Source: Chloroflexota bacterium (GTDB lineage Bacteria; Chloroflexota; Limnocylindria; P2-11E). From it: a DNA stretch of 64,000 bases. The translations under genes and the position numbers were made by a program. Below are positions 8,271 to 16,753 of this stretch, one piece after another (position 1 is the first letter of the stretch; each line of letters starts with the position of its first letter). The stretch is taken from assembly GCA_027310565.1 (NCBI GenBank), contig DAIDAP010000026.1, positions 1 through 64,000 of the forward strand, in the 5' to 3' direction. The notes under the pieces were generated by a model, which searched no databases, was not told where the DNA came from, and saw only the letters and a list, made by a program, of their open reading frames with translations.

Positions 8271-9982
8271 GACGCAGGACGATCCTCGCGAGCGCGGGTG
8301 CGCTCGCCGCCTCCTGCGTCGCGCCGGCGACGGACGCGCCGCCGTCGCGAACGCCCACCGCCTCGCCCGCGCCGACGCCGACGCCCGACCGCGTCGAGCG
8401 GCTCGTCGCGCCGCTCTCGCTGGAGCAGCGCGTCGGCCAGCTCATGAGCGTCGCGTTCCACGGACCTCGCGTCACGGCGGCGCTCGAGGCGATGATCCGC
8501 GGGCGCGCCGTGGGCGGCGTCGTCCTGCGGACCGAGAACGCGGAGGACGCGAGCGCGCTCGCGGCGCTCGCGGCCGACCTGCAGCGCATCGCGCGCGAGG
8601 CGGGCGTCCCGCCGCTCCTGCTGTCGCTCGACCAGGAGGGCGGCCCGGTGGTGCGCGTGCAGCGCGGCATGACCGCGCTCCCCGGCCAGATGGCGCTCGC
8701 GGCGACGCCGGCGCCGGAGGACAGCGTGCGGCGCGCCGTCGCGGTGACCGCGAGCGAGCTCGCCGCGAACGGCGTGCGCTGGAACCTCGCTCCCGTGGCC
8801 GACGTGAACGACGAGCCGCGCAACCCGATCATCGGGAACCGCTCGTTCGGCTCCGACCCGCGGCGCGTCGCGGGGCTCGTGGACGCCGCGGTGCGCGCCT
8901 ACGGCGCGAGCCCGGTGCTCTCCTGCGCGAAGCACTTCCCCGGCCACGGGTCGACCGACGTCGACTCGCACACGGGTCTGCCGCGCATCGCGTCGGATCG
9001 CGCGCGCCTCGACCGCGTGGAGCTCGTCCCCTTCCGGGCCGCGATCGCGGCCGGCGTCCCCACGGTCATGGGCGCGCACATCGTGGTGCCGGCGCTCGAC
9101 CCGACGCCCGACCTCCCGGTCTCGCTCTCGTCACGCGTCATGACCGGCCTGCTGCGCGGCGAGCTCGGCTTCGCCGGCCTCGCGGTCACGGACGACCTCG
9201 AGATGGGCGCGCTCGCCGCGATCGGGGAGGCGCAGGCCGGGCTCCGCGCGTTCGCGGCGGGCGCCGACCACCTGCTGTTCCGCTTCGACGAGGCCGCGCA
9301 GGTGGACGGGCACGCCCGCATCGTCGCGGCCGTGCGCGACGGGGCGATCCCCGTCTCGCGCCTCGACGCCGCCGTCCGGCGCGTGCTGGCGGCGAAGATC
9401 GCGGCCGGACTGTACGACGCCGCACCGCTCCCGCGGCCGGACGCCGCCGCCGGCGCCGCCGTCGCCATGGACCTCGCGCGGCAGAGCATCACGCTCCTGC
9501 GCGGCGGCGGCATCCTGCCCCTGCGCGGCCGGGTGTACGCGGTCGCGACGACGCAGGCCGACATCGCGAGCGTGCCCGGCGACGGCGATCTCGCGACGGA
9601 GCTCGCGGCGATGCGCGGCGACGTCGTCGCGCGCCGCTTCGCGGCCGCGAGCGAAGGCTTCATCGCGGGCGCCGTCGCCGAGGCGCGCGCCGCGGACGTC
9701 GTCGTCGCGGGCGTCGCCGACATCGGGACGAACGACGATCAGCGCAGGCTCGTCGGCGCCCTCGCGGCCGTCCGGCCGACGGTCCTGGTGTCGCTGCGCG
9801 CCCCGTACGACGTGCTCGACGCGCCGAACGCGGCCGCGGCCGTCTGCGCGTACGGCGGACGCGTGGCCACGCTGCGCGCGGTGGCCGAGGTCCTCACCGG
9901 CGCGCGCAGACCCGTCGGCACGCTGCCCGTGGACATCCCCGGCCTGTACGCGATCGGCGCCGGGATGAAGGACTTCCGGTGA
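8267..9982 (+). CDS. nagZ: Beta-N-acetylhexosaminidase, NagZ-like (GH3) Tat/lipoprotein, copy 2
   Basis: A second GH3 enzyme, 571 aa. The N-terminus RRRTILASAGALAASC combines a twin-arginine-like motif with a lipobox-like Cys, followed by a Pro/Thr-rich linker. It is therefore probably exported and lipid-anchored, unlike copy 1. The catalytic loop KHFPGHGSTDVDSH and the nucleophile Asp309 in AVTDDLEM are intact, and a C-terminal alpha/beta domain extends to the end. The GTG start overlaps the previous stop. The paired enzymes suggest muropeptide hydrolysis outside and inside the membrane. Confidence 0.9.
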   Translation: MRRRTILASAGALAASCVAPATDAPPSRTPTASPAPTPTPDRVERLVAPLSLEQRVGQLMSVAFHGPRVTAALEAMIRGRAVGGVVLRTENAEDASALAALAADLQRIAREAGVPPLLLSLDQEGGPVVRVQRGMTALPGQMALAATPAPEDSVRRAVAVTASELAANGVRWNLAPVADVNDEPRNPIIGNRSFGSDPRRVAGLVDAAVRAYGASPVLSCAKHFPGHGSTDVDSHTGLPRIASDRARLDRVELVPFRAAIAAGVPTVMGAHIVVPALDPTPDLPVSLSSRVMTGLLRGELGFAGLAVTDDLEMGALAAIGEAQAGLRAFAAGADHLLFRFDEAAQVDGHARIVAAVRDGAIPVSRLDAAVRRVLAAKIAAGLYDAAPLPRPDAAAGAAVAMDLARQSITLLRGGGILPLRGRVYAVATTQADIASVPGDGDLATELAAMRGDVVARRFAAASEGFIAGAVAEARAADVVVAGVADIGTNDDQRRLVGALAAVRPTVLVSLRAPYDVLDAPNAAAAVCAYGGRVATLRAVAEVLTGARRPVGTLPVDIPGLYAIGAGMKDFR

Positions 9983-11019
9983 GCCTCGCCGAGCCGGCCC
10001 GCGCGGCCGTCGAGGGCGCGATCGGGACGCTGTGCACCGCCGCCGTCGTTCGCGTCGAGCGCCGCGGGCGCGCCGACGTGCTCGCCGCGGGATCGCTCTG
10101 CCCCGATCCGGCCGCGGGCCCCGACGCGCCGTGCACCCCCGCGTCGCTCTTCGACCTCGCCTCGCTCACCAAGCTCGTGACGGCCGCGACCGTGCTCACG
10201 CTCGTCCGCGACGGCACGCTCGAGCTCGGCATGCCGCTCCGCGAGCTCGTGCCGGACTTCCGCGGCGGACGCAAGGACGAGGTCACGCTGCGGCACGTGC
10301 TCACGCACACCGCCGGGCTGGCGTGGTGGCTGCCGCTCTGGCGCGAGACGCGCTCGCTCGAGGAGGCCGTGTGGCGCGCGGCGCGCGAGCCGCTCGCGCA
10401 GAGCATCGGGACGTTCACCTACAGCGACCTCGGCTACCTCATGCTCACGCAGGGACTCGCGACCGCCGGCGGCCGGCCGTTCGCGGACCTCGTACGCGAG
10501 CGCGTACTCGGACCGGTCGAGGCCGAGACCTGCGCGTTCGGCCCGCGCGAGCCCGAGCGGTGCGCCGCGACCGAGCGCGACGAGGCGTGGCGGAAGAAGC
10601 GGCTGCGGGGCGAGGTGCACGACGAGAACGCGTACGCGGCCGGCGGCGTCGCCGGGCACGCCGGGCTCTTCGGCACGGCGGAGGACGTGACGAAGATCGC
10701 CCGCGTCTACCGCGACGGCGCCGTCATCGGCGACGAGCTGGCCGCGCTCGCACGGACCGAGCACGTCCGCGACGGCAACGCGCGCCGCGGGCTCGGCCTC
10801 GCGCTGCGCGCCCCGCGCGACGCGATGGTCGGCCGCGGCTTCTCGCTCGACGCGTACGGGCACACCGGGTTCACCGGCACGTCGCTGTGGGTCGATCCCG
10901 CGCTCGACCTCACGGTGGCCGTCCTCACCAACCGCGTGTACTACGGACGCGACGACGACGACGCGCTCTACCGCTTCCGCATCACGGTGCACGAAGCGGT
11001 GAGCGGGGTGCGGTCGTGA
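9979..11019 (+). CDS. Serine hydrolase, class C beta-lactamase family (possible AmiE-like amidase)
   Basis: A 346-aa penicillin-binding-fold hydrolase. The SxxK motif is Ser62-Leu-Thr-Lys65, the YxN-type motif is YSD (in FTYSDLGYL), and a late HTGFTG segment fills the KTG position. There is no clear signal peptide. It lies between nagZ and anmK with four-base overlaps on both sides. In Bacillus the mur recycling cluster also contains a beta-lactamase-like amidase (AmiE/YbbE), so cleavage of the peptide from MurNAc is the best guess. Other beta-lactamase-fold esterases look similar. Confidence 0.85.
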   Translation: MSLAEPARAAVEGAIGTLCTAAVVRVERRGRADVLAAGSLCPDPAAGPDAPCTPASLFDLASLTKLVTAATVLTLVRDGTLELGMPLRELVPDFRGGRKDEVTLRHVLTHTAGLAWWLPLWRETRSLEEAVWRAAREPLAQSIGTFTYSDLGYLMLTQGLATAGGRPFADLVRERVLGPVEAETCAFGPREPERCAATERDEAWRKKRLRGEVHDENAYAAGGVAGHAGLFGTAEDVTKIARVYRDGAVIGDELAALARTEHVRDGNARRGLGLALRAPRDAMVGRGFSLDAYGHTGFTGTSLWVDPALDLTVAVLTNRVYYGRDDDDALYRFRITVHEAVSGVRS

Positions 11020-12110
11020 TCGCGATCGGCCTCATGAGCGGGACGTCCGCCGACGGTGTCGACGCCGCCGCGATCGAGCTCGGCGTCCCGGCGGCCGGCG
11101 TGCGCCTGCTGCGCACGGCGTCGCGCGCGTACGCGCCGTCGCTGCGCGAGGCGCTGCTCGCGCTCGGGGAGGGCCGGGCGACGGACGCGCGCGCGATCGC
11201 GCTGCTGCACGCCGCGGTCGGCGACGCGTACGCCGACCTCGCGCACGACCTCGCGCGGGCGCTGCGCGCCGAGGGGGTGCGGCCCGACGTCGTCGCGATG
11301 CACGGCCAGACCGTCGCGCACCTGCCGGCCGAGCGCGTCACGCTCCAGCTCGGCGACGCCGCGCGCGTCGCGGTGCGCACCGGCACCACGGTCGTGTCGG
11401 ACTTCCGCAGCGCCGACGTCGCGCTCGGCGGTCAGGGCGCGCCGCTCGTGCCGTTCGCCGACGTCGTGCTGTTCGGCCGGCTCGCGCCGGTCGCCGTGCT
11501 CAACGTCGGCGGCATCGCGAACCTCACGCTCATCCCGTCGTCGCGCCCCGAGGACGTCGTCGCCTTCGACACCGGCCCGGGGAACATGGTCATCGACGCG
11601 ATCGCCGCCGGCATGGACACCGACGGGGCCGGCGCGGCGCGCGGGCGCGTCGACGACGGCGCGCTCGGCGACGCGCTCGCGCACCCGTTCTTCGCGCGCC
11701 GCGGACCGAAGAGCACCGGGCGCGAGGACTTCGGCGCGCCGTTCGCCGCGCGCCTCGACGCGGCCGTCCGCGCGCACGGCGGCTCGCGGGACGACGCGCT
11801 CGCCACCGCGACCGCGCTCACCGCGCGCACCATCGCCGACGCGCTCCCGCCCGCGCTGCGGCGGGCGCCGGCGCGCCTGCTCGTCGCCGGCGGCGGGGCG
11901 CGCAACCCGACGCTCCTCGGGCGCCTGGGCGCGGCGCTGCCCGGCATCGCGATCGAGCCGACCGACGCGCACGGGGTCCCGGCGTCCCACCGCGAGGCGG
12001 TCGCGTTCGCGATCATCGGGGCCTACCGCCTGCGCGGTCTGCCGAACACGCTGCCGCGGGCGACCGGCGCGGCGCGCACCGTCTCGGCCGGCGCCGTCCA
12101 TATACCGTGA
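11016..12110 (+). CDS. anmK: Anhydro-N-acetylmuramic acid kinase
   Basis: A 364-aa ASKHA-fold kinase that opens the 1,6-anhydro ring of anhydroMurNAc while phosphorylating it to MurNAc-6-phosphate. The N-terminal GLMSGTSADGVDAA phosphate loop, the FDTGPGNMVIDA segment and KSTGREDFG are hallmark AnmK motifs, and the length matches the family (about 365-385). The GTG start at 11016 overlaps the previous stop. It feeds MurQ, encoded two genes downstream. A TATACC hexamer near its 3' end (12101-12106) may be an internal promoter for the next gene. Confidence 0.95.
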   Translation: MIAIGLMSGTSADGVDAAAIELGVPAAGVRLLRTASRAYAPSLREALLALGEGRATDARAIALLHAAVGDAYADLAHDLARALRAEGVRPDVVAMHGQTVAHLPAERVTLQLGDAARVAVRTGTTVVSDFRSADVALGGQGAPLVPFADVVLFGRLAPVAVLNVGGIANLTLIPSSRPEDVVAFDTGPGNMVIDAIAAGMDTDGAGAARGRVDDGALGDALAHPFFARRGPKSTGREDFGAPFAARLDAAVRAHGGSRDDALATATALTARTIADALPPALRRAPARLLVAGGGARNPTLLGRLGAALPGIAIEPTDAHGVPASHREAVAFAIIGAYRLRGLPNTLPRATGAARTVSAGAVHIP

Positions 12111-12114
12111 GCGC

Positions 12115-13026
12115 GTGAAGCAGGCGCTCGTCGTCGGCATCGACGCCGGCGGCACGAAGACGCGCGCGCTCGCGGTGGACCGCGAGGGCCACGTCGTCGG
12201 CCGCGGCGCGGGCGGCGGCGGCAACCTGCTCTCGTCGCCCGATCCGCAGGGGTCGATCGGCGCCGCGCTGGCCGAGGCGCTCGTCGGACGGGACGCCGAC
12301 GCGATCGTGCTCTCCTGCGCGGGCGCCGACCGCAGGGCCGACCGCGATCGCGGTCAGGCGCTCCTCGCGCGCGTCGCCCCGGCGGGCGCGCGCCTCCTGG
12401 TGACGCACGACGCGATCGCGGCGCTCTACGCGGGCAACCCCGCCGGGTGCGGCGTCGTGCTCATCGCCGGCACCGGCTCGATCGCGTACGGCCGCAACGG
12501 CGAGGGCGAGGAGTACCGCGCCGGCGGCTGGGGCCACCTCGTCGGCGACGAGGGCTCCGCGGTGTGGTGCGGGCTCGAGGCGCTGCGCGCGATCGCGCAC
12601 GCCGCCGACGGCCGGGGCGCCCCGACGATGATGGTCGAGCTGCTCTACCGGGAGCTCGGTGTCGACGACTTCGCCGACGTGCTGCCCCGTCTCTACGGCC
12701 GGCCGCACCCCGCGCCCGCGATCGCCGCCGCGACGCGCGCGCTCGCCGCGGCGGCCGCCGAGCGCGACGCGATCGCGCACGGGATCCTCCAGCGCGGCGC
12801 GGTCGCGCTCGCGCGCGCCGCGACCGTCGTCGCGGCCACGCTGCGGCTCGCCGGCGGGCCGGTGTACCTCGCCGGCGGCGCGTTCGAGAGCCTCCCGGCG
12901 CTGCAGCAGCTCGTGCGCCTCGAGCTGCTCGGCACGCTCCCGCAGGCGAGCGTCGAGCCGGTCCGCGAGGAGCCCGCGATGGGCGCCGCGCGCATCGCGA
13001 TGGAGCTCGCCTGGAGCGGGCGGTGA
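12115..13026 (+). CDS. N-acetylglucosamine/MurNAc kinase, BadF/BcrA ATPase family (MurK/NagK-like)
   Basis: A 303-aa ASKHA-fold sugar kinase. The phosphate-1 motif is GIDAGGTKTRALAVD, and LIAGTGSIAYG and GGWGHLVGDEGSA are typical of GlcNAc/MurNAc kinases of the BadF/BadG/BcrA/BcrD family. It probably phosphorylates GlcNAc set free by NagZ, or MurNAc. The chosen GTG at 12115 lies 8 nt after TATACC (12101-12106) and 4 nt after the anmK stop, so it could have its own leaderless transcript as well as operon read-through. Its 3' end overlaps murQ. Confidence 0.88.
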   Translation: MKQALVVGIDAGGTKTRALAVDREGHVVGRGAGGGGNLLSSPDPQGSIGAALAEALVGRDADAIVLSCAGADRRADRDRGQALLARVAPAGARLLVTHDAIAALYAGNPAGCGVVLIAGTGSIAYGRNGEGEEYRAGGWGHLVGDEGSAVWCGLEALRAIAHAADGRGAPTMMVELLYRELGVDDFADVLPRLYGRPHPAPAIAAATRALAAAAAERDAIAHGILQRGAVALARAATVVAATLRLAGGPVYLAGGAFESLPALQQLVRLELLGTLPQASVEPVREEPAMGAARIAMELAWSGR

Positions 13027-13850
13027 GCGAGCCGCGCACCGAGGCGCGCAACCCGCGCGCCTTTGCGCTCGCGTCGCTCTCGACGCGCGAGCTCCTCGTG
13101 CTGATGAACGACGAGGACGCCACGGTCGCGGCCGCCGTGCACGCGGCGATCCCGCGGGTCGCCGAGACGGTCGACCTAGTCGTGGACGCCTTCGCGCGCG
13201 GCGGCCGCCTGCGCTACGTGGGCGCCGGCACGAGCGGGCGGCTCGGCGTGCTCGACGCGAGCGAGGCGCCGCCCACGTTCGGCGTCGAGCCCGACCTCGT
13301 CCACGGGGTCATCGCCGGCGGCGACGCGGCGCTGCGGCGGTCGATCGAGGGCGCCGAGGACGACGCGGCAGCCGGAGCCCGCGAGATGCGCGCGCACGCC
13401 CGTCGCGGCGACGTGGTCGTGGGGATCTCGGCCGGCGGCCGCTCGCCCTACGTCGTCGCGGCGCTGGCCACGGCGCGCGAGGCCGGCGCGCGCGCCGTGG
13501 CGCTCACCTGCGACGGGGGGTCGCCGCTCGCGCGGGAGGCGGAGATCGTCATCGCCGTCGACGTGGGCCCGGAGGTGCTCGCCGGCTCGAGCCGGCTCAA
13601 GGCCGGGACCGCGACGAAGCTCGTGCTCAACATGATCAGCACGTCGGCGCTGATCCGCGCGGGACGCACGCGGGGCGACCTCATGGTCGACCTGCGGCCG
13701 GCGAGCGCGAAGCTCCGCGAGCGTGCGGTGCGCATCGTGCGCGACGAGACCGGTCTCGACGAGGCCGGCGCGCGGGCGCGCCTGGAGGCGAGCGGCTGGA
13801 GCGTGCGGGCGGCGATCGAGGGCGCCGGGAGGCCCCGGCCACGGCGGTGA
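13023..13850 (+). CDS. murQ: N-acetylmuramic acid 6-phosphate etherase
   Basis: A 275-aa SIS-domain lyase that removes D-lactate from MurNAc-6-P to give GlcNAc-6-P. VGAGTSGRLGVLDASEAPPT and the later GTATKLVLNMISTSALI stretch are diagnostic of MurQ. The protein is slightly shorter than the usual ~300 aa and keeps the small helical C-terminal domain. The GTG start overlaps the kinase stop. With AnmK and the upstream NagZ proteins it completes the anhydroMurNAc salvage route. No murR regulator or murP transporter is present. Confidence 0.95.
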   Translation: MSEPRTEARNPRAFALASLSTRELLVLMNDEDATVAAAVHAAIPRVAETVDLVVDAFARGGRLRYVGAGTSGRLGVLDASEAPPTFGVEPDLVHGVIAGGDAALRRSIEGAEDDAAAGAREMRAHARRGDVVVGISAGGRSPYVVAALATAREAGARAVALTCDGGSPLAREAEIVIAVDVGPEVLAGSSRLKAGTATKLVLNMISTSALIRAGRTRGDLMVDLRPASAKLRERAVRIVRDETGLDEAGARARLEASGWSVRAAIEGAGRPRPRR

Positions 13851-13863
13851 CATCCTGTATCCG

Positions 13864-14853
13864 ATGCCCATGGCACGGATGAGCGCGCGCGAGCGCGTCC
13901 TCGCGGCGGTGCGCGGCGAGGCGGTCGACCGGCCGCCGTTCGCGGTGTGGCGGCACTTCTACCCCGACGAGAACGCGGGCGCGGCGCGCCTCGCCGAGAC
14001 GACCGTGCGCTTCACCCGCCGGCACCGGCTCGATCTGGTGAAGTACAACCCGCGCGCGCACTACCACGCCGAGCCGTGGGGCACGGCGTACGACTACGCG
14101 GGCGACGCGCATCCGGCGCTGCGGCGCTACGCGGTGCGGCGGCCGGCCGACTGGACGCGCGTCGAGCCGAAGACCGTCGCGGAGCCCGCGTTCCGCGAGC
14201 TGCTCGACGGGCTGCGTCTGGTCCGCCGCGCGCTCCCCGAGGTGCCGCTCCTCGCGACCATCTTCACGCCGCTCGGCGTGCTCGAGCGGCTCGCCGGCCG
14301 CGAGCGCGTGCGCACCGACATCCGCGAGCGGCCCGATCTGGTGCTCGGCGCGCTCGAGGCGGTGACGGTGACGTTCGCGGCGCTCGCGCGGGCGTGCCGC
14401 GAGGTGACCGACGGCATCTTCCTCGCGACGACGACGTGGGCGCGGCGTGACGACCTCGACGACGGCGAGTACGAGCGCTTCGGCCTGGCCTTCGACCGCC
14501 GCGTCCTCGCGGCCGCCGCGGGTGCGCCGCTCAACGTGCTGCACGTCTGCGGACCGCTCGCGCGCGTCGCGCGGCTCGCGACCGAGCCGGTCGCCGCGGT
14601 CTCGTGGGACACCCACGGCCCCGGCAACCCGGATCTCGCCGCGTTCCTCGCGTCGGTCCCGGACCGCGCGGCGATCGGCGGCCTGTCGGCCGCCGCGTTC
14701 ACCGCGCCGGGCACCACGGCCATCGCCGCCGAGGCCACGCACGCGCTCGCGCAGACCGGCGGCAGGCGCTGGGTCGCCGCCGGAGGCTGCACCATCCCCA
14801 CGGCGTCGCGGCCGGAGAACATCGATGCGGCGCGCGAGGTGCTCTCGGCCTAG
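13864..14853 (+). CDS. Uroporphyrinogen decarboxylase-family protein (not clearly HemE)
   Basis: A 329-aa TIM-barrel protein of the UroD/MtaA superfamily. The start MSARERVLAAVRGEAVDRPP and the C-terminal GGCTIPTASRPENI stretch are characteristic. The invariant HemE segment with RQAGRYLPEY after the first strand is replaced by WRHFYPDEN, so haem synthesis is unlikely. Relatives include corrinoid-dependent methyltransferases and uncharacterised UroD paralogues. It starts 13 bp after murQ and may be read from the same transcript, though a role in wall recycling is not known. ATG 13864 was chosen as the first in-frame ATG after murQ; ATG 13870 and ATG 13879 also lie in frame. Confidence 0.8.
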   Translation: MPMARMSARERVLAAVRGEAVDRPPFAVWRHFYPDENAGAARLAETTVRFTRRHRLDLVKYNPRAHYHAEPWGTAYDYAGDAHPALRRYAVRRPADWTRVEPKTVAEPAFRELLDGLRLVRRALPEVPLLATIFTPLGVLERLAGRERVRTDIRERPDLVLGALEAVTVTFAALARACREVTDGIFLATTTWARRDDLDDGEYERFGLAFDRRVLAAAAGAPLNVLHVCGPLARVARLATEPVAAVSWDTHGPGNPDLAAFLASVPDRAAIGGLSAAAFTAPGTTAIAAEATHALAQTGGRRWVAAGGCTIPTASRPENIDAAREVLSA

Positions 14854-14864
14854 AATCACCGCCC

Positions 14865-15275
14865 GTGCCACAGGAGCCGACACCAACCCCGGTCGCAGCG
14901 CCCCCGCCCGAGGCCCGCCGGCCGGATCCGCTCGCGGAGTCGGTCGCGCGGGCGATCGCCGGGCTGCGCAGCGAGGCCGGCCTGTCGGAGCGCGCCGCGG
15001 CGCGCAAGCTCGGCACCTCGCAGACGCAGCTCCGCCGGATGGAGGACCCGCGCTACCTCCCCTCGCTGCGCTCGCTCCAGCGCGTCGCGAGCGTGTACGG
15101 ACGGACGGTGAAGGTGACCTTCGAGAGCCCCGGCGAGGAGGCCGCGCCGCCGAAGCCGCCGGCTCCGCGCAGGCCGGAGCGCCCGGCCCGCACCGCGCCG
15201 CCACGCCGCGCGCGCCCGCCGCTCCGCCGCGGCGCGGGCAAGCGCGCGACCCGCCGCCCCGCCAAGCGCCGCTGA
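14865..15275 (+). CDS. XRE-type helix-turn-helix protein with long basic Pro/Ala/Arg tail
   Basis: A 136-aa protein. Residues about 25-80 form an XRE-like HTH (SVARAIAGLRSEAGLSERAA, then LGTSQTQLRRMEDP). The last ~50 residues are almost entirely Pro, Ala, Arg and Lys, like histone H1 or HU tails. It probably binds DNA through both parts. The GTG start is 8 nt after a near-consensus TAGAAT (14851-14856), so it is probably leaderless. The HTH half resembles small antitoxin-like regulators, but no toxin partner is adjacent. Confidence 0.75.
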   Translation: MPQEPTPTPVAAPPPEARRPDPLAESVARAIAGLRSEAGLSERAAARKLGTSQTQLRRMEDPRYLPSLRSLQRVASVYGRTVKVTFESPGEEAAPPKPPAPRRPERPARTAPPRRARPPLRRGAGKRATRRPAKRR

Positions 15276-15357
15276 GGCGCGGCGAGTACCAGGACCAGCG
15301 TCCGGCTTCCCGCCGGGCGCGGGCCGGGCGACCATCTGCGGTCCTGAAGGAAAGGGC

Positions 15358-15903
15358 ATGAACGGTCCGCTCGCCTGGGCGCGTACGGCCCTCGCCGCGG
15401 CGCATCCGCGCGGCGGGCTCGCCGACCGCGTCGCGGCGGAGCTGCGCGGGCGGCTGCCCGAGGACCACCTCGTGCTGTCGTCGCACCTTCCGCGGGACGG
15501 GGGCGGCCGCGTCGCGCTCGTCGTCGTCGGGCGCGAGCGCGTCATCGTGGTCGAGCCGCGCGGCGAGGACGGCGACTTCGTCTGCTACCAGGACCACTGG
15601 TACCGGCGGACGGCCGCCGGCGCGACGCGGGCGTACGCGGACTCGCCGTCGCTGCGCGCCCGGCGCGACGCGGCGCGCATCCACGGCGATCTCGCGACGG
15701 GCGGGGAGATGAACGTGCAGGTCGACGCGCTCGTCGTGCTGACGCGGGGCCGCGCGGCCGACGTGGGCAGCTCGTGCGTCCCGGTGGTCGTCGGCGTCGA
15801 CGCGCTCGCGCGAGCGCTCCTGCGCATGACCGCGAGCTCGCCGGAGCGCACGCGCGCGATCGCCGACGCGCTGGCGGGGCCGATCAGGCTCGCGCTGAGC
15901 TAG
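15358..15903 (+). CDS. NERD-like hypothetical protein
   Basis: A 181-aa soluble protein. The middle region (VALVVVGRERVIVVEPRG, followed by HWYRR) resembles the core of nuclease-related NERD domains, where a hydrophobic strand ends in an acidic residue and is followed by a charged strand. Without a profile search this is tentative. The ATG start is preceded by GAAGGAAAGG, a good ribosome site. Its last ~20 bases overlap the end of the convergent PIG-L gene. Confidence 0.65.
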   Translation: MNGPLAWARTALAAAHPRGGLADRVAAELRGRLPEDHLVLSSHLPRDGGGRVALVVVGRERVIVVEPRGEDGDFVCYQDHWYRRTAAGATRAYADSPSLRARRDAARIHGDLATGGEMNVQVDALVVLTRGRAADVGSSCVPVVVGVDALARALLRMTASSPERTRAIADALAGPIRLALS

Positions 15904-16702
15904 CCTGCCGGAGCGGCGCGAAGAGGTCCGTCTCGAGCGGCGGGCCCCCCGCATCCGGGAACGCGCGGATGTACGCCTCTTCGGTGAGGAGCGCCGGCAG
16001 CCGGGCGCGCGCCTTCCGCCACATCTCGAGGTCCGGCGCCTGCGTCTGATGCGCCTCCATCGCGGCGAGCTTGCGCTCCATGAGCGGCGTGACGTCGATC
16101 GCCGCTCCGAGCTGGTCCCGCGTCCAGCGCCGCGGCTTCACCGCGAGCGTCGCGATGTACGCGGCGAAGTCCGGAACGACGGCGCTGAGCGCGTCGATGA
16201 ACTCGGCAGAGGCGACGAAGCGGTAGCAGCGCTTCACGTGCACGTGGTCGCCCAGCTCCGGCTCGTGCCGCGCGATCCCCGCGAGCTCGACCGCGCGGAG
16301 CGCGCGCTCGCCGGCCGCGATGTGGTCGGGATGGCCGTACCCGCCGTCCGGCCCCCAGGTGATGAGCACGTCCGGGCGCACCCGGCGCAGCCAGCGCACG
16401 ATGTCGCGGACGACGTAGTCCTCGTTGACGCCGGCGAGCCCGCCGTCGGGGTATCGCAGGCACGTGACGCTCGCCACGCCCATGCGCCGTCCCGCCTCCG
16501 CGAGCTCGCGCGCCCGTGCCGCGCCGACCTGCGCGCGCGGGACGATCGGCCGCTCGGGGTGCCCGTTCCAGCCCTTCTCGCCCTCGGTGAGGCAGAGGCT
16601 GTGGATCTCGACGCCCTCGCTCGCGTACCGGATCAGCGTGCCGCCGGTCCCGAACGTCTCGTCGTCGGGATGCGCGAGCACGGTCGCGAGCCGCAGCCCC
16701 AT
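15884..16702 (-). CDS. PIG-L/LmbE family zinc deacetylase
   Basis: A 272-aa N-acetylglucosaminyl-type deacetylase. The zinc-binding AHPDDE is at residues 10-15 and the second motif is GHPDH. Family members deacetylate GlcNAc-inositol, GlcNAc-malate or lincosamide intermediates (mycothiol, bacillithiol or antibiotic pathways). Length and motif order resemble MshB/Mca, but the substrate is open. ATG 16702 lies 8 nt after TATCGT (16711-16716, minus strand) and is divergent from the response regulator. An in-frame extension further upstream runs antisense to that regulator and is rejected. Confidence 0.88.
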   Translation of the reverse strand: MGLRLATVLAHPDDETFGTGGTLIRYASEGVEIHSLCLTEGEKGWNGHPERPIVPRAQVGAARARELAEAGRRMGVASVTCLRYPDGGLAGVNEDYVVRDIVRWLRRVRPDVLITWGPDGGYGHPDHIAAGERALRAVELAGIARHEPELGDHVHVKRCYRFVASAEFIDALSAVVPDFAAYIATLAVKPRRWTRDQLGAAIDVTPLMERKLAAMEAHQTQAPDLEMWRKARARLPALLTEEAYIRAFPDAGGPPLETDLFAPLRQASSARA

Positions 16703-16753
16703 GGCCGCGCACGATAGCGGACGTATCCTCGCGCCGTCAGTGCGTGTGACGCC

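Noticed and set aside
13864-14853. Calling this gene hemE
   Set aside because: The conserved HemE RQAGRYLPEY segment is replaced, so only the superfamily can be claimed.
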